Source: Clostridium novyi NT (GTDB lineage: Bacteria > Bacillota > Clostridia > Clostridiales > Clostridiaceae). Taken from it: 64,000 nt of DNA. The DNA lies in NCBI RefSeq assembly GCF_000014125.1, contig NC_008593.1:2170001-2234000 (forward strand), given 5' to 3'. A program made the position numbers and the translations under genes. Below the pieces are notes generated by a model that did not search any database, was not told the DNA's origin, and saw only the letters and a program-made list of their open reading frames with translations. Each line of letters starts with the position of its first letter. Position 1 is the first letter of the stretch. This document shows positions 25,830 to 36,332 of the stretch, piece by piece.

Positions 25830-28334
25830 CTATCTTCCACAACAATTTTTATATTTCTTTCCACTTCCGCATGGGCAAAGATCGTTTCTACCAATCTTTT
25901 CTTCTTTTCTCTTTATTGGCTCATGACTTCCGCCTTCACCATCATTTATATTAGTAGAAGTTTCTCTTGCAACTCTTTCTCTTTCAATGTTCTTTTCAAC
26001 TTGAATATGGAATAAGTATTTTACAGTATCAGTTTTTATTCCATTGATCATTTCATCAAACATTTCACTACCTTCAAATTGATATGCTTGAACTGGATCT
26101 TGTTGTCTATAAGCTCTAAGTCCCATACCTTGTCTTAAATGATCCATATTATCAATGTGATCCATCCACTTAGTATCAACAATTCTTAGAAGAATTACAC
26201 TTTCTATTTCTCTCATTCTTTCTGGAGTTACTTCTTCTTCTTTTTCACTATACATTTTTTCTGCTATATCAATTAAAATTTCTTTTATTTCATCATCAGA
26301 TTTTATTTTAAGTTCATCTACAGTTACAACATTCTTTGGTAAATAAATTTCTTGTAGATAAGCTAATAATTTTTCTAAATCTTCTTCTAAAGTTTCATCA
26401 AGTCCACTCATATGAGCATCAACAGCTTCAGATATAACAGATCTTATCATTTCTTGAATATCTTCTTTTAAAGATTCACCTTCAAGAACTTGTGATCTTT
26501 GTTTGTAAATAACTTCTCTTTGTTGATTCATAACATCATCATATTGTAATACGCTCTTTCTTACATCAAAGTTATTTCCTTCAACTTTCTTTTGAGCGTT
26601 TTCTATTGCATTACTAACCATTCTACTTTCAATTGCATCTTCATCAGTTAATCCTAATTTTTCAACAACGCCTTGTAATCTATCTGACGCAAATATTCTC
26701 ATTAGATCATCTTCTAATGATACATAGAATCTAGAATATCCAGGGTCTCCTTGACGACCAGAACGTCCTCTTAATTGGTTATCTATACGTCTTGATTCGT
26801 GTCTTTCTGTACCTATTACTTTAAGTCCGCCTACTTCTTCAACGCCTTCTCCAAGTTTAATATCAGTACCACGACCAGCCATGTTAGTAGCTATAGTAAC
26901 CATACCTTTTTCACCAGCATGAGAAATTATTTCAGCTTCTTTTTCATGATACTTAGCATTTAATACTTGATGTGGGACTCCTTTTCTCTTTAACATATCT
27001 GATAGAAGTTCAGATTTTTCTATACTTACTGTACCAACAAGAACTGGTTGTTGCTTTTTATACGTTTCAGCAATTTCATTAACTATAGCTTTAAATTTAG
27101 CTTTTTCAGATTTATAAACTACATCTGGAGCATCTATTCTTGCAATTGGTCTATGTGTAGGAATAACTATTACATCAAGTCCATATATTTCTCTAAATTC
27201 AGCTTCTTCTGTTTGAGCAGTACCTGTCATACCAGAAAGCTTTGTATACATTCTAAAGTAGTTTTGGAATGTTATTGTTGCAAGAGTTTTTGACTCTTTT
27301 TGAATTTTAACATTTTCTTTAGCTTCTATAGCTTGGTGAAGACCGTCACTGTATCTTCTACCTTCCATAAGTCTTCCTGTAAATTCATCGACTATTATAA
27401 CTTCATTATCTTTAACCATATAGTCCTTATCACGTTTCATTGTGTAATTAGCCTTTAACGCTTGAACTACGTGGTGTTGAATTTGCATATTATCTCCATC
27501 ACCATAGTTATCTATATGGAAGAATTTTTCTGCCTTTTCAATACCTTGTTCAGTTAAAATAACTGAGTTAGTCTTTTCATCTACTGTATAATCATCTTCT
27601 TTTAAAGTTTTAGCAAAGAAATCTGCAACTTTGTAAAAGTCAGTGGAGTTATCTCCTTCTCCTGATATTATAAGTGGAGTTCTAGCTTCATCAATTAAAA
27701 TAGAGTCAACTTCGTCCACAATACAGAAGTTTAGCTTTCTTTGAACTCTTTCTTCTTTATAAATAACCATGTTATCTCTTAAATAGTCAAATCCAAATTC
27801 ATTATTTGTTCCATAAGTTATATCACAATTATAAGCTTCACGTCTTTGTTCATTATCTAAGTCATGAACTATAACTCCTGTAGTTAATCCTAAAAATCCA
27901 TACAGTTGTGACATTTGATCTCTATCTCTTTTAGCTAAGTAGTCATTTACTGTAATTACATGAACACCTTTGCCTGATAATGCATTTAAGTATGCTGGAA
28001 GTGTTGCAACTAATGTTTTACCTTCACCTGTTTTCATTTCCGAAATTCTACCTTGGTGAAGAACAATACCACCTATAAGCTGTTCTCTAAAGTGTCTCAT
28101 ACCAAGAACTCTAGCTGAAGCCTCTCTTGCTACAGCAAACGCTTCTGGTAATATATCATCTAATGTTTTACCCTTCGCTAACATATCTTTGAATTCATCT
28201 GTTTTATTTCTTAACTCTTCATCTGTTAATTTTTTAAACTCTTCTTCATAAGAATCTATTTTATTAATTATTGGTATAATCTTTTTTATTTCTCTACTAC
28301 TATATGTACCAAATATCTTTTCAAACAATCCCAT
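25830..28334 (-). CDS. secA: Preprotein translocase ATPase SecA
   Basis: The 834-residue motor drives proteins through SecYEG. It has Walker [12 protein letters not shown] at about 100, the DEAD-box-like [20 protein letters not shown], the helicase motif [13 protein letters not shown] and the [10 protein letters not shown] motif. The C-terminus carries the zinc and SecB/phospholipid-binding tail [14 protein letters not shown] place the start at ATG 28332-28334 (GLFEKIFG), since GAGG lies nine bases upstream; the frame begins five codons earlier at a GTG. It has its own promoter and a terminator before prfB. Confidence 0.97.
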   Translation of the reverse strand: MGLFEKIFGTYSSREIKKIIPIINKIDSYEEEFKKLTDEELRNKTDEFKDMLAKGKTLDDILPEAFAVAREASARVLGMRHFREQLIGGIVLHQGRISEMKTGEGKTLVATLPAYLNALSGKGVHVITVNDYLAKRDRDQMSQLYGFLGLTTGVIVHDLDNEQRREAYNCDITYGTNNEFGFDYLRDNMVIYKEERVQRKLNFCIVDEVDSILIDEARTPLIISGEGDNSTDFYKVADFFAKTLKEDDYTVDEKTNSVILTEQGIEKAEKFFHIDNYGDGDNMQIQHHVVQALKANYTMKRDKDYMVKDNEVIIVDEFTGRLMEGRRYSDGLHQAIEAKENVKIQKESKTLATITFQNYFRMYTKLSGMTGTAQTEEAEFREIYGLDVIVIPTHRPIARIDAPDVVYKSEKAKFKAIVNEIAETYKKQQPVLVGTVSIEKSELLSDMLKRKGVPHQVLNAKYHEKEAEIISHAGEKGMVTIATNMAGRGTDIKLGEGVEEVGGLKVIGTERHESRRIDNQLRGRSGRQGDPGYSRFYVSLEDDLMRIFASDRLQGVVEKLGLTDEDAIESRMVSNAIENAQKKVEGNNFDVRKSVLQYDDVMNQQREVIYKQRSQVLEGESLKEDIQEMIRSVISEAVDAHMSGLDETLEEDLEKLLAYLQEIYLPKNVVTVDELKIKSDDEIKEILIDIAEKMYSEKEEEVTPERMREIESVILLRIVDTKWMDHIDNMDHLRQGMGLRAYRQQDPVQAYQFEGSEMFDEMINGIKTDTVKYLFHIQVEKNIERERVARETSTNINDGEGGSHEPIKRKEEKIGRNDLCPCGSGKKYKNCCGR

Positions 28335-28391
28335 TACTTTCATCCTCACTAAATTATATTTTTTCGCTATTATACTTTGTTATACTTTATG

Positions 28392-28420
28392 ATTATATCA
28401 CCTATTTATAAACCGTTCAA
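28392..28420 (-). promoter_or_regulatory. Promoter of secA
   Basis: TTGAAC (28415-28420) and TATAAT (28392-28397) with a 17-base spacer, about 58 bases before the secA start. Confidence 0.75.
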
Positions 28421-28567
28421 TATTATACTTTTTAAATAGTTTTTGTTTGTATTGGCAAAGTTTTCTCCTGTATTATAAATTATATTTATGTATTTTCTTG
28501 TTTTTTTATGTATTTTTTTATATACTATTTGTAAAAGTTTATATATTAATATGGAAGGATTTTTATT

Positions 28568-29341
28568 ATGCTGCCTAATGAACCGTGCTTTTTATTTAAT
28601 ATAGATATGCTATTTAAAAATAATACTGTAGATGTAGCTGCATTAAAATTCATAAATAATATTTCACCATATAATTGTTTTTTTTTCACAGATGAATGTG
28701 ATATAAGTCATCATTCTTGTTATGAAAAACTTATAAATAGTAATTTTTCATGTAAATACAACAATATATTATCTCCAAACTTTGTTTTAATACAATACAT
28801 AAAAAAAATATATGGAAATTTCTCTGCATCTTCAATAAGCAATTCTAAGGATATACATGATTTTACAGAATTAAAAATTCCAGTGAATACCGTAAACCCA
28901 AACTTTATATTTATAAACACAACAAAATTATCCTCTTATGATTTAGCATTTTTAAAAAATACTAAGAGTATTATATCATTTTCTTATAAATTATGTCGTT
29001 CAGGCAACATGAAGTGTAATGTTTGCAAAAATAAATGTATTCTTGAATATATAATCAACACTTTTAGTGACAGAATATTAGTTCCTGATAGACATATATT
29101 AACTACTTCGTCTAATGCTTTTAGTAAATTAAATATGCATTCTAGGAACTTAATTTTAGTAGTAAATAAGCTTACTGCCGAATATGCTTTAGCTTATAAG
29201 CATGGTCGTAAAGTAATATTAATTTTAAATGATGATTTCACTCTTAAAGACTATATAAACTCAGAATATGAAGCAAATATAGCATTTAAAGATTTTGAGC
29301 ATTTTTTAAATTTTTTTAAAAAACAAAAGGAGACTTTATAG
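28568..29341 (+). CDS. Possible degenerate HAD-superfamily protein
   Basis: The 257-residue protein starts like a NagD-type HAD phosphatase: FLFNIDMLFKNNTVDVAALKFINNI, then a FFFTDECDISHHSCYEKL cap entry. The usual DxDG nucleophile motif reads NID-M, so the catalytic Asp is replaced by Asn. Later segments (DRILVPDRHIL, NLILVVNKLTAEYALAYKHGRKVILILND) fit the strand-helix pattern of the HAD C-terminus. A cluster C-x6-C-x2-C-x3-C (near 143-158) is not typical for the family. It is probably not a phosphatase. The family call is weak and rests on pattern only. AAGGAT precedes the ATG; a terminator overlaps the stop. Confidence 0.5.
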   Translation: MLPNEPCFLFNIDMLFKNNTVDVAALKFINNISPYNCFFFTDECDISHHSCYEKLINSNFSCKYNNILSPNFVLIQYIKKIYGNFSASSISNSKDIHDFTELKIPVNTVNPNFIFINTTKLSSYDLAFLKNTKSIISFSYKLCRSGNMKCNVCKNKCILEYIINTFSDRILVPDRHILTTSSNAFSKLNMHSRNLILVVNKLTAEYALAYKHGRKVILILNDDFTLKDYINSEYEANIAFKDFEHFLNFFKKQKETL

Positions 29342-29351
29342 CCTCCTTTTT
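29325..29351 (+). terminator. Terminator overlapping the stop of the HAD-like gene
   Basis: AAAGGAG and CTCCTTT pair around the stop codon and are followed by TTTTT. The reverse strand also has a T run, so it could help end hpf transcription as well. Confidence 0.75.
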
Positions 29352-29369
29352 AAATCATTCTAAACTCTT

Positions 29370-29906
29370 CTAAAATTCTGGTTCTATTAATCCATATTGA
29401 CCGTCTTTTCTTTTATATAACACATTTACTTCTTCAGTTTCTGCATTTGTAAATACGAAGAAGTTATGTCCTAATAACTCCATTTGAAGAACTGCTTCTT
29501 CTCTGCTCATTGGCTTTATTGCAAATCTTTTTGTTTTTACTATTTTTGATTCTATATTATCCTCATCATCTTTTGGGACATATTCAGGTATAAATTGAAA
29601 CTTTAATGCATCTCCATGTTTTCTTCTTTGTAATTTAGTTTTTTGCTTTCTTATTTGTCTTTCTAATTTTTCTAAAACTATATCTATAGCAGCGTACATA
29701 TCACTATTAGAATCTTCAGCTCTTAATATAACACCATTAAAAGGTATTGTAACCTCTACAATTTGACTATTCTTTTGTACACTTAGGGTAGTAATGACTT
29801 CTACATTAGGATCAAAATATTTATCTAATTTAGATAACTTTCTTTCTACTGCATCCCTCAATCCTTCTGTTACTTGAATATTTTTTCCATTAACCTTTAT
29901 GTTCAT
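29370..29906 (-). CDS. hpf: Ribosome hibernation promoting factor, long form
   Basis: The 178-residue protein has the N-terminal S30AE/HPF domain (MNIKVNGKNIQVTEGLRDAV, later DMYAAIDIVLEKLERQIRKQK) and a C-terminal dimerisation domain (KRFAIKPMSREEAVLQMELLGH, VNVLYKRKDGQYGLIEP). Long-form HPF joins two 70S ribosomes into inactive 100S dimers in stationary phase. AAGGGG lies eight bases before the ATG at 29904-29906; the frame opens six codons earlier without a better site. It is monocistronic. Confidence 0.96.
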   Translation of the reverse strand: MNIKVNGKNIQVTEGLRDAVERKLSKLDKYFDPNVEVITTLSVQKNSQIVEVTIPFNGVILRAEDSNSDMYAAIDIVLEKLERQIRKQKTKLQRRKHGDALKFQFIPEYVPKDDEDNIESKIVKTKRFAIKPMSREEAVLQMELLGHNFFVFTNAETEEVNVLYKRKDGQYGLIEPEF

Positions 29907-30162
29907 AAAGCCAGCCCCTTTCATGCATATCTTCTAGTTTTAACATCTTATAATTAATGTTTGGAAGATATAATTTATTATCTTTTATATATATATTTTA
30001 TAACCTATTTAAAATATTAACAACTAATCCAACATTAGTTTACTGAAAATTTAGTCAATTTTTACTGTAAGAAACTTGTTTCTCTCTATATATCATAATG
30101 TTAATATAGTAACCTCTAAAGGATATTTTTTTAGTTATATGCTATAATGTAGTGTAGAGGGT

Positions 30163-30843
30163 TTAAAAATTACTTTTAGCTACAGTTAATATAATAACAT
30201 CCTCAGCACCATTTTTCTTTAACTCTTTTGCACAATAAAAAGTAGTTGCCCCTGTAGTTAAAACATCATCTACTAGTAAGACCTTTTGTTTTTTAAGTTT
30301 ACCATTCCCTACATATATAAATGATTCCTTTAAATTTTCCCATCTTTCATACTTTCCCAAACCTATTTGATCTTGTGTCCTTTTGCTTTTTTTTAAAGTA
30401 TTTAAAAGTTTCTTTTCCGTTTTCTCAGCTACTAACTTAGCTAAATACTTACTTTGATTGTATCCTCTCTCTTTTAACTTATTTTTAGAAGATGGTACAT
30501 ATGTAACAATATCAAATTTTATATCATAAAGTTCTATAGTATTTATAAGATATCTTAAAAGTTCTTTCCCTGCTAAAAATTGACCTTTATATTTTAAATT
30601 TAATATTAACTCTTTTGTAATTCCACTATAATATAATGAACTATAACACCAAAACTTATATGCACCCTTATTAATTACTGTCTTTTTATTGCACAGCTTC
30701 ATATTTCTAATACAATCTAAACATAACACTCTATTAGCTTCTGAAATTTCTTCACAAATTATACATTTTTCTTTTCCGCTATAGATTACATCAAGAAAAC
30801 AATTTATATAGTATTTTATATTTTTAACAAATTCATTTCCCAT
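30163..30843 (-). CDS. comFC: ComFC-like phosphoribosyltransferase-fold protein
   Basis: The 226-residue protein has an N-terminal zinc-type cluster (CIICEEISEANRVLCLDCI) and the PRPP-binding motif VLLVDDVLTTGATT near 190. ComFC is needed for late steps of DNA uptake or processing of single-stranded DNA in competent bacteria, though its reaction is unclear. Its start lies inside the end of the upstream ComFA-like gene (28-base overlap), so the two are co-translated. Many clostridia keep com genes without known natural competence. Confidence 0.92.
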   Translation of the reverse strand: MGNEFVKNIKYYINCFLDVIYSGKEKCIICEEISEANRVLCLDCIRNMKLCNKKTVINKGAYKFWCYSSLYYSGITKELILNLKYKGQFLAGKELLRYLINTIELYDIKFDIVTYVPSSKNKLKERGYNQSKYLAKLVAEKTEKKLLNTLKKSKRTQDQIGLGKYERWENLKESFIYVGNGKLKKQKVLLVDDVLTTGATTFYCAKELKKNGAEDVIILTVAKSNF

Positions 30844-31838
30844 GCTTCTTTATTAAAATACCTCGTTATTTTTTTTGCCTTATCAATATTATCTGTTTCA
30901 TAATTTCCTAGGAATATTACTTCTCCATTATGTCTATTTTCATTTATACCCACTTTACCACAAAGATATACTAACTTTTTATAATTAAATTCTTCACTAT
31001 TTGCAAAAAACACCATGACATTTAAGCTTTTAAATTTAAAATCTATATTACTAATATTATTTGTTATGACTATACAATCATTTAAATCCTTTATATTATA
31101 TAAAACTTTACTAGAACTCTTTCCATTTATATATTTAATGGTATTTGGCGTTAAATCTTTGCAGTATTTATATAAATATTTATAAACATTTTCTACCTTC
31201 TTTTCATCTGGAACAAAAATTATCATTTTATGATTATCTTTTATAGACCATTTTATATACTCATAAATTACATATGGTATGTCCTTATTTATATCTATTT
31301 TAGTTTCTATAAATTTAGGTTCAATTATTGGTATAAAATTATCCCTTATAGGAAAAGTTACTTCATTATTATTATGAAATATTTTTTCAATTACATATGT
31401 TATTATTTTTCCCTGTTTATCACATAAGTTTATTGCAATTTCTAAAATATCTTCCATAGTATCATCTGAAAAACTTTTTATATCATCATAAATGACTAAA
31501 TCAAATTTATCATTTATATTTTTAGCTTTATATGAAGGCGTTATAACTAGGGCACTTTTATTTAAATCATCGCAACCACTATAATAAGTGTAATCTGTAA
31601 AATTTGTATACTTTTTTATGTTGTTTATTATAACTATGTTGCTAGGGTTTTCATTAGTTATATATAAAACTCTTTTTTTATTTCTTACAAAGAACATTAT
31701 AACTTTTAAAAATATTTCAGAAAAATTATAAGGTGGCGATACTATATTTAAAAATTTTTCTTCAGATAAACTCCATCTGAGTATTTTATTAATTATTATA
31801 TTTTTAACATCTATATTATTTTTATTTATAGTATACAT
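30816..31838 (-). CDS. ComFA-like protein lacking a Walker A motif
   Basis: The 340-residue protein lies where comFA is expected, overlapping comFC. It has helicase-like echoes: LVIYDDIKSFSDD in place of a Walker B/DExx box, MIIFVPDEKKVENVYKYL as a second-domain entry, and LVYLCGKVGINENRHNGEVIFLG like the ComFA C-terminal motif VI region. No GxxxxGKT/S P-loop is visible, and the protein is about 100 residues shorter than typical ComFA, lacking its zinc-finger start. It is therefore probably a degenerate or repurposed ATPase. The identity rests on gene order and weak motifs. Confidence 0.6.
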   Translation of the reverse strand: MYTINKNNIDVKNIIINKILRWSLSEEKFLNIVSPPYNFSEIFLKVIMFFVRNKKRVLYITNENPSNIVIINNIKKYTNFTDYTYYSGCDDLNKSALVITPSYKAKNINDKFDLVIYDDIKSFSDDTMEDILEIAINLCDKQGKIITYVIEKIFHNNNEVTFPIRDNFIPIIEPKFIETKIDINKDIPYVIYEYIKWSIKDNHKMIIFVPDEKKVENVYKYLYKYCKDLTPNTIKYINGKSSSKVLYNIKDLNDCIVITNNISNIDFKFKSLNVMVFFANSEEFNYKKLVYLCGKVGINENRHNGEVIFLGNYETDNIDKAKKITRYFNKEAWEMNLLKI

Positions 31839-31861
31839 ATCTGCCCTCCTTATTTATATTT

Positions 31862-34069
31862 TTAATTTTCTTCTAATATGTTTAATATTCTCCATTTTAA
31901 AGCTGAATATCTGTCAAAACTTCTATTATTATTTATCATAAAGTGAATTGCTTTATTTATCCCAACTAAAACTACCATTTGTTTAGCTCTTGTAATTCCT
32001 GTGTAAAATAAATTTTTGTTCATAAGAAGCGGCGGTCCCATAAACACCGGCATTATAACTACAGGAAATTCACTTCCTTGACTTTTATGAACTGTCATAG
32101 CATAAGCAAGTTCTAATTCATCTAAATACATATTATCATATACAACTTTTTTATCCTCATCAAAGACCACTGTTACCTTATCATCATTTATGGATAATAT
32201 ATATCCAACATCCCCATTAAATACTCCAACCCCTTCTTCACTATGATCATATATAGATGTCCATTTTAGATTATAGTTATTTTTTGTTTGCATCACCTTG
32301 TCTCCAACTCTAAATGTTACATCTCTAAATTCCAATTCGTCTTTATCTTTAGCTTTAGGATTTAATACTTCTTGAAGTCTCAAATTTAAATTTTCTATTC
32401 CTAAAAGTCCCTTTCTCATAGGAGATAGTATTTGGATATCCTTTATTTTGTTCCAATTTTGATTAAAGTTAGGAAGTCTTTTATCTATAAGTCCCACCAA
32501 TGTATCTAATATTTTGTCCGACTCTTGAGAGTTTAAAAAATAAAAATCCTTTCCTTTTTTATTTAGTATAGGCATTTCACCATTGTTTATTTTATGTGCA
32601 TTAACTACAATCATGCTTTCCTCAGCCTGCCTAAATATATCTCTTAATCTAACTACATTTATACATTTACTCTCTATTAGATCACGAAGAACATTTCCAG
32701 GTCCAACTGACGGTAACTGATCTGCGTCTCCCACAATTATAAGTCTAGTTCCCATAGGTATAGCCTTTAGGAGATTATTCATAAGCAGTATATCTATCAT
32801 TGAGGCTTCATCTACTATTACAACATCACATTGAAGTGGCGATTCTTCTGTTTTTAGAAATTCCATATTATCATCATCACTAAATCCAAGTTCTAATAAT
32901 CTATGTATTGTTTTAGATTCTCTTCCTGTAGCTTCACTCATTCTTTTAGCTGCTCTTCCTGTTGGAGCTGCCATAAATACAGTCATAGAGGCATTTTCAA
33001 ATATCTCTGTAATACATTTTATTATAGTGGTTTTTCCCGTACCAGGTCCCCCTGTTATTATCTCAATTCCACCTTCAAATGCACCCTTTATAGCTTGTAT
33101 TTGAGTAGGCGCAAAGCTTATATTATTATCTTTTTCGAACTCTTGTATTTTATCATCTACATCTATATTTAACTTTCCATAATCACTTGTGCTTAAAGTC
33201 AATATTTTACTTGTAACAGACAATTCACAGTAATAATAAGGCATTGTAAATACATATTCTTCATTATTTATAGTCTCAATTTTTAATTTTCCATTTAATA
33301 CTGTCTCTTGAATGTTATTCATAATTTCTTCTTCATTAACCCCAAGCACATCTACTGATTGCTTTAATAACTTTTCTAATGGCATACATGTATTTCCCAT
33401 ACCACAAAATTGATTTACTATGTACTTTATACCACATTGAATTCTAAAAGGTGAATTGGATTCAATCCCTAAGCTTCTGGCTATTTTATCTGCTGTCTTA
33501 AATCCTATTCCTGATATATCTTCCGTTAGTGTATAAGGATTTTGTTTCACAACTGCAATAGAATCATGACCATATTTTTTATGTATCTTTACACACTGCT
33601 TTGCTGTTACTCCATAAGTCTGTAAAAACACCATTATGTTTCTTACTTCTCTTTGTTTTGAGTATGATTTAGCTATGGTTTCAATCTTTTTTGTACCTAT
33701 CCCATCAATCTCTTTAAGTTTTTCAATATCTTCATCTAATACATCTAGTGTTTTTTCTCCAAAATGTTCTACTATTTTTTTCGCAGTTACAGGTCCTATT
33801 CCTGATATAATACCTGAAGATAAGTATTTTTCTATTCCTTCTAAAGAATTTGGAACTATTTCTTCGCAAGATGTAACTTTAAATTGCTGTCCAAAGTGAG
33901 GATGATTAACCCACTGACCCTGTAATTTTAGATTTTGACCTTCCATTACATATGGTATACACCCTGTTATAGTTATTCTCTTTTTATTAGATTTTACATG
34001 AGCTACTACATAACCATTTTCTTCATTTTTAAATACTATACCTTCTACAGTTCCATTTAACTCAGTCAT
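31862..34069 (-). CDS. recD2: RecD2 family ATP-dependent DNA helicase
   Basis: The 735-residue SF1B helicase has an N-terminal OB-like domain and helix-hairpin-helix repeats (LSSGIISGIGPVTAKKIVEHFG, LKEIDGIGTKKIETIAKSYS, SGIGFKTADKIARSLG). The motor has Walker A GGPGTGKTTIIK at about 338, Walker B VVIVDEASMIDI and the late motif AYAMTVHKSQGSEFPVVI. RecD2 works without RecBC in DNA repair and replication-fork maintenance. AGGAGAGGG precedes the ATG. It is 23 bp upstream of the ComFA-like gene, so the three genes recD2, comFA-like and comFC likely form one operon. Confidence 0.95.
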   Translation of the reverse strand: MTELNGTVEGIVFKNEENGYVVAHVKSNKKRITITGCIPYVMEGQNLKLQGQWVNHPHFGQQFKVTSCEEIVPNSLEGIEKYLSSGIISGIGPVTAKKIVEHFGEKTLDVLDEDIEKLKEIDGIGTKKIETIAKSYSKQREVRNIMVFLQTYGVTAKQCVKIHKKYGHDSIAVVKQNPYTLTEDISGIGFKTADKIARSLGIESNSPFRIQCGIKYIVNQFCGMGNTCMPLEKLLKQSVDVLGVNEEEIMNNIQETVLNGKLKIETINNEEYVFTMPYYYCELSVTSKILTLSTSDYGKLNIDVDDKIQEFEKDNNISFAPTQIQAIKGAFEGGIEIITGGPGTGKTTIIKCITEIFENASMTVFMAAPTGRAAKRMSEATGRESKTIHRLLELGFSDDDNMEFLKTEESPLQCDVVIVDEASMIDILLMNNLLKAIPMGTRLIIVGDADQLPSVGPGNVLRDLIESKCINVVRLRDIFRQAEESMIVVNAHKINNGEMPILNKKGKDFYFLNSQESDKILDTLVGLIDKRLPNFNQNWNKIKDIQILSPMRKGLLGIENLNLRLQEVLNPKAKDKDELEFRDVTFRVGDKVMQTKNNYNLKWTSIYDHSEEGVGVFNGDVGYILSINDDKVTVVFDEDKKVVYDNMYLDELELAYAMTVHKSQGSEFPVVIMPVFMGPPLLMNKNLFYTGITRAKQMVVLVGINKAIHFMINNNRSFDRYSALKWRILNILEEN

Positions 34070-34140
34070 AGCAAACCCTCTCCTAAACTTAATTCATTTA
34101 AATTAATTATAAGATATAGCTATATTATTCTCAACTAATA

Positions 34141-34173
34141 AAAGACCAATACCTACTCGGCATTGGTCTTTCT
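34141..34173 (-). terminator. Terminator of metK
   Basis: AAAAGACCAATACC and GGCATTGGTCTTT-type arms pair (about 12 bp, one mismatch) 17 bases after the metK stop, with a T run following on the minus strand. Confidence 0.85.
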
Positions 34174-34189
34174 ATAATCATTTATATAA

Positions 34190-35365
34190 TTAGATGTATT
34201 TTTTTATTTCGTCAACTTTATTTAATTGTTCCCATGGAAGTTCTACATCAGTTCTACCAAAGTGACCGTATGCAGCTGTTTGCCTGTATATTGGTCTCTT
34301 TAATTCTAAATCTCTAATAATTGCTCCTGGTCTTAAATCGAAAACTTTATTTACGATATCTACTATTTTGCTATCTTCAATTTTTTCTGTACCAAAAGTA
34401 TTTACTAAAAGTGATACTGGACGAGCAACTCCTATAGCATAAGCAAGACCTATTTCGATCTTATCTGCAACACCTGCTGCAACTAAGTTTTTAGCAACCC
34501 ATCTTGCTGCATAAGCTGCTGATCTATCAACCTTTGTTGGGTCTTTTCCAGAGAAAGCACCACCGCCGTGTCTTCCTGATCCGCCGTATGTATCAACTAT
34601 TATTTTTCTTCCTGTAAGACCTGTATCTCCATGAGGTCCACCTATTACAAATCTTCCTGTTGGGTTAATGTAATATTTTGTTTCGTCATCTAACCATTCA
34701 TTAGGTACAACAGTCTTTATTACATGTTCCATAATATCCTTTTGAATTTGTTCTTGAGTAACTTCTGGATCATGTTGTGTAGATACAACTACTGCATCTA
34801 TTCTAACTGGTTTGTTATCTTCGTATTCAACTGTAACTTGAGTTTTACCATCTGGTCTTAAATATGCTAATGTACCATTCTTTCTAACTTCAGCTAATTT
34901 TCTTGAAAGTTTATGAGCCATGTTAATTGGTAGTGGCATATATTCTTTTGTTTCGTTTGTAGCAAAACCAAACATTATACCTTGGTCTCCAGCACCAATT
35001 GCTTCTACATCGTCTTTTTGTCCTTGTCTTGATTCTAAAGCTTCATCAACACCCATAGCTATATCTTGTGATTGTTCATCTATAGATGTTAATACAGAAC
35101 AAGTTTCTGCATCAAAGCCATATTTTGCTCTTGTATATCCGATATCTGAAATAACTTCTCTTACAACTTTAGGAATATCAACATAACAATTAGTTGATAT
35201 TTCTCCCATAACCATAACCATTCCTGTAGTTACTGCTGTTTCACAAGCAACTCTTCCATTTGGGTCATTTTTTAATATAGCATCTAATATAGCATCAGAA
35301 ATTTGGTCGCACATTTTATCTGGATGTCCTTCTGTAACGGACTCCGAAGTAAATAATCTTCTCAT
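34190..35365 (-). CDS. metK: S-adenosylmethionine synthetase
   Basis: The 391-residue enzyme makes SAM from methionine and ATP. Signature motifs are [18 protein letters not shown] at the start, [12 protein letters not shown] near 117 and [20 protein letters not shown] near 255. A SAM-I riboswitch precedes it, so the product represses the gene. SAM is also the cofactor for the radical SAM activase of the BMC locus. The ATG at 35363-35365 follows GGGAGG. It is monocistronic. Confidence 0.98.
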
Positions 35366-35388
35366 TTATATATACCTCCCAAAAATAA

Positions 35389-35419
35389 AACCTCTTCTTA
35401 GAATTTAAAAGAAGAGGTT
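35389..35419 (-). terminator. Riboswitch-controlled terminator of metK
   Basis: AACCTCTTCTT pairs with AAGAAGAGGTT, with TTTTATTTTT following, placed between the SAM aptamer and the metK ribosome site. Confidence 0.9.
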
Positions 35420-35437
35420 GTTTAATCACTTTAAATT

Positions 35438-35540
35438 CTTATCTTGCAGATTATACTGCAGGAATTAGCACCTTAGTATTTATTTATATACTGGTTGCCG
35501 GGCTTCATAGGGCCATTCCCTCCACCTCTCTTGATAAGAT
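35438..35540 (-). promoter_or_regulatory. SAM-I riboswitch (S box)
   Basis: On the minus strand the closing helix CTTATC/GATAAG brackets the conserved S-box blocks AGAGGTGGAGGGA, TGGCCCTATGAAGCCCGGCA, ACC and GGTGCTAATTCC. It lies just upstream of metK with a terminator in between, so SAM should repress by transcription termination. Confidence 0.98.
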
Positions 35541-35572
35541 GTTACTTATCCAATATTGAATTTTCGAATTTA

Positions 35573-35601
35573 ATATTAACATATACACATTACTATGTCA
35601 A
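35573..35601 (-). promoter_or_regulatory. Promoter of the metK transcript
   Basis: TTGACA (35596-35601) and TAATAT (35573-35578), 17 bases apart, lie just upstream of the S-box aptamer. Confidence 0.75.
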
Positions 35602-35705
35602 TAATAGTATACTGTTATTTGTAAGTTATAATAACAAACTAATACAAATTTATAATATATATTTTAATGCAAAATAAAATAAGAGACATATTAATGTCTC
35701 TTAGA

Positions 35706-35790
35706 TGGTGGAGGAAGATGGATTCGAACCATCGAAGCGAAACGCAACAGATTTACAGTCTGCCCCCTTTGGCCACTCGGGAATTCCTCC
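35706..35790 (-). tRNA. tRNA-Tyr (anticodon GTA), copy 2
   Basis: A class II tRNA of 85 bases with a long variable arm and encoded CCA. The anticodon loop reads ACTGTAAAT, giving GTA. It is identical to the copy at 35916-36000 and is the last gene of the four-tRNA cluster. Confidence 0.97.
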
Positions 35791-35830
35791 ATATTTAGTT
35801 TTGAAATATCTATGCCAACTGTTTTATAAA

Positions 35831-35906
35831 TGGTGGGCACAACAGGGCTCGAACCTGTGACCCCCTGCTTGTAAGGCAGATGCTCTCCCAGCTGAGCTAT
35901 GCGCCC
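35831..35906 (-). tRNA. tRNA-Val (anticodon TAC)
   Basis: A complete cloverleaf with encoded CCA. The anticodon stem-loop CTGCCTTACAAGCAG gives TAC, and acceptor arms GGGCGCA/TGTGCCC pair. It lies between the two identical tRNA-Tyr genes. Confidence 0.97.
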
Positions 35907-35915
35907 ATTTATAAA

Positions 35916-36000
35916 TGGTGGAGGAAGATGGATTCGAACCATCGAAGCGAAACGCAACAGATTTACAGTCTGCCCCCTTTGGCCACTCGGGAATTCCTCC
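35916..36000 (-). tRNA. tRNA-Tyr (anticodon GTA), copy 1
   Basis: Identical over 85 bases to the gene at 35706-35790, with long variable arm, GTA anticodon and encoded CCA. The repeat pair could recombine and delete the Val gene between them. Confidence 0.97.
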
Positions 36001-36004
36001 TTGT

Positions 36005-36080
<76 letters not shown>

Positions 36081-36131
36081 TTACTTTATCTTTTGTTTTC
36101 TCGTTGACACTTCCCCGCGCCAACGAATATT

Positions 36132-36160
36132 AGTATACATTGATATTTAATTTATTTCAA
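36132..36160 (-). promoter_or_regulatory. Promoter of the tRNA cluster
   Basis: TTGAAA (36155-36160) and TATACT (36132-36137) are 17 bases apart, about 50 bases before tRNA-Thr. The four tRNAs are close enough to form one transcript. Confidence 0.75.
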
Positions 36161-36332
36161 ACGTCATTTTTATCTATTTAAACAGATTTTCTTTTATTTT
36201 ATTCATTTTTCACCATTATTCTCATTTTTACTCATGTATTTGATTTTAAATATTCATATTTTCCCCTCTTTATTTGTGTAGTTTACTATATTATAATAAG
36301 GTTCATAATTTCATTTAATTTGGAGGATACAT

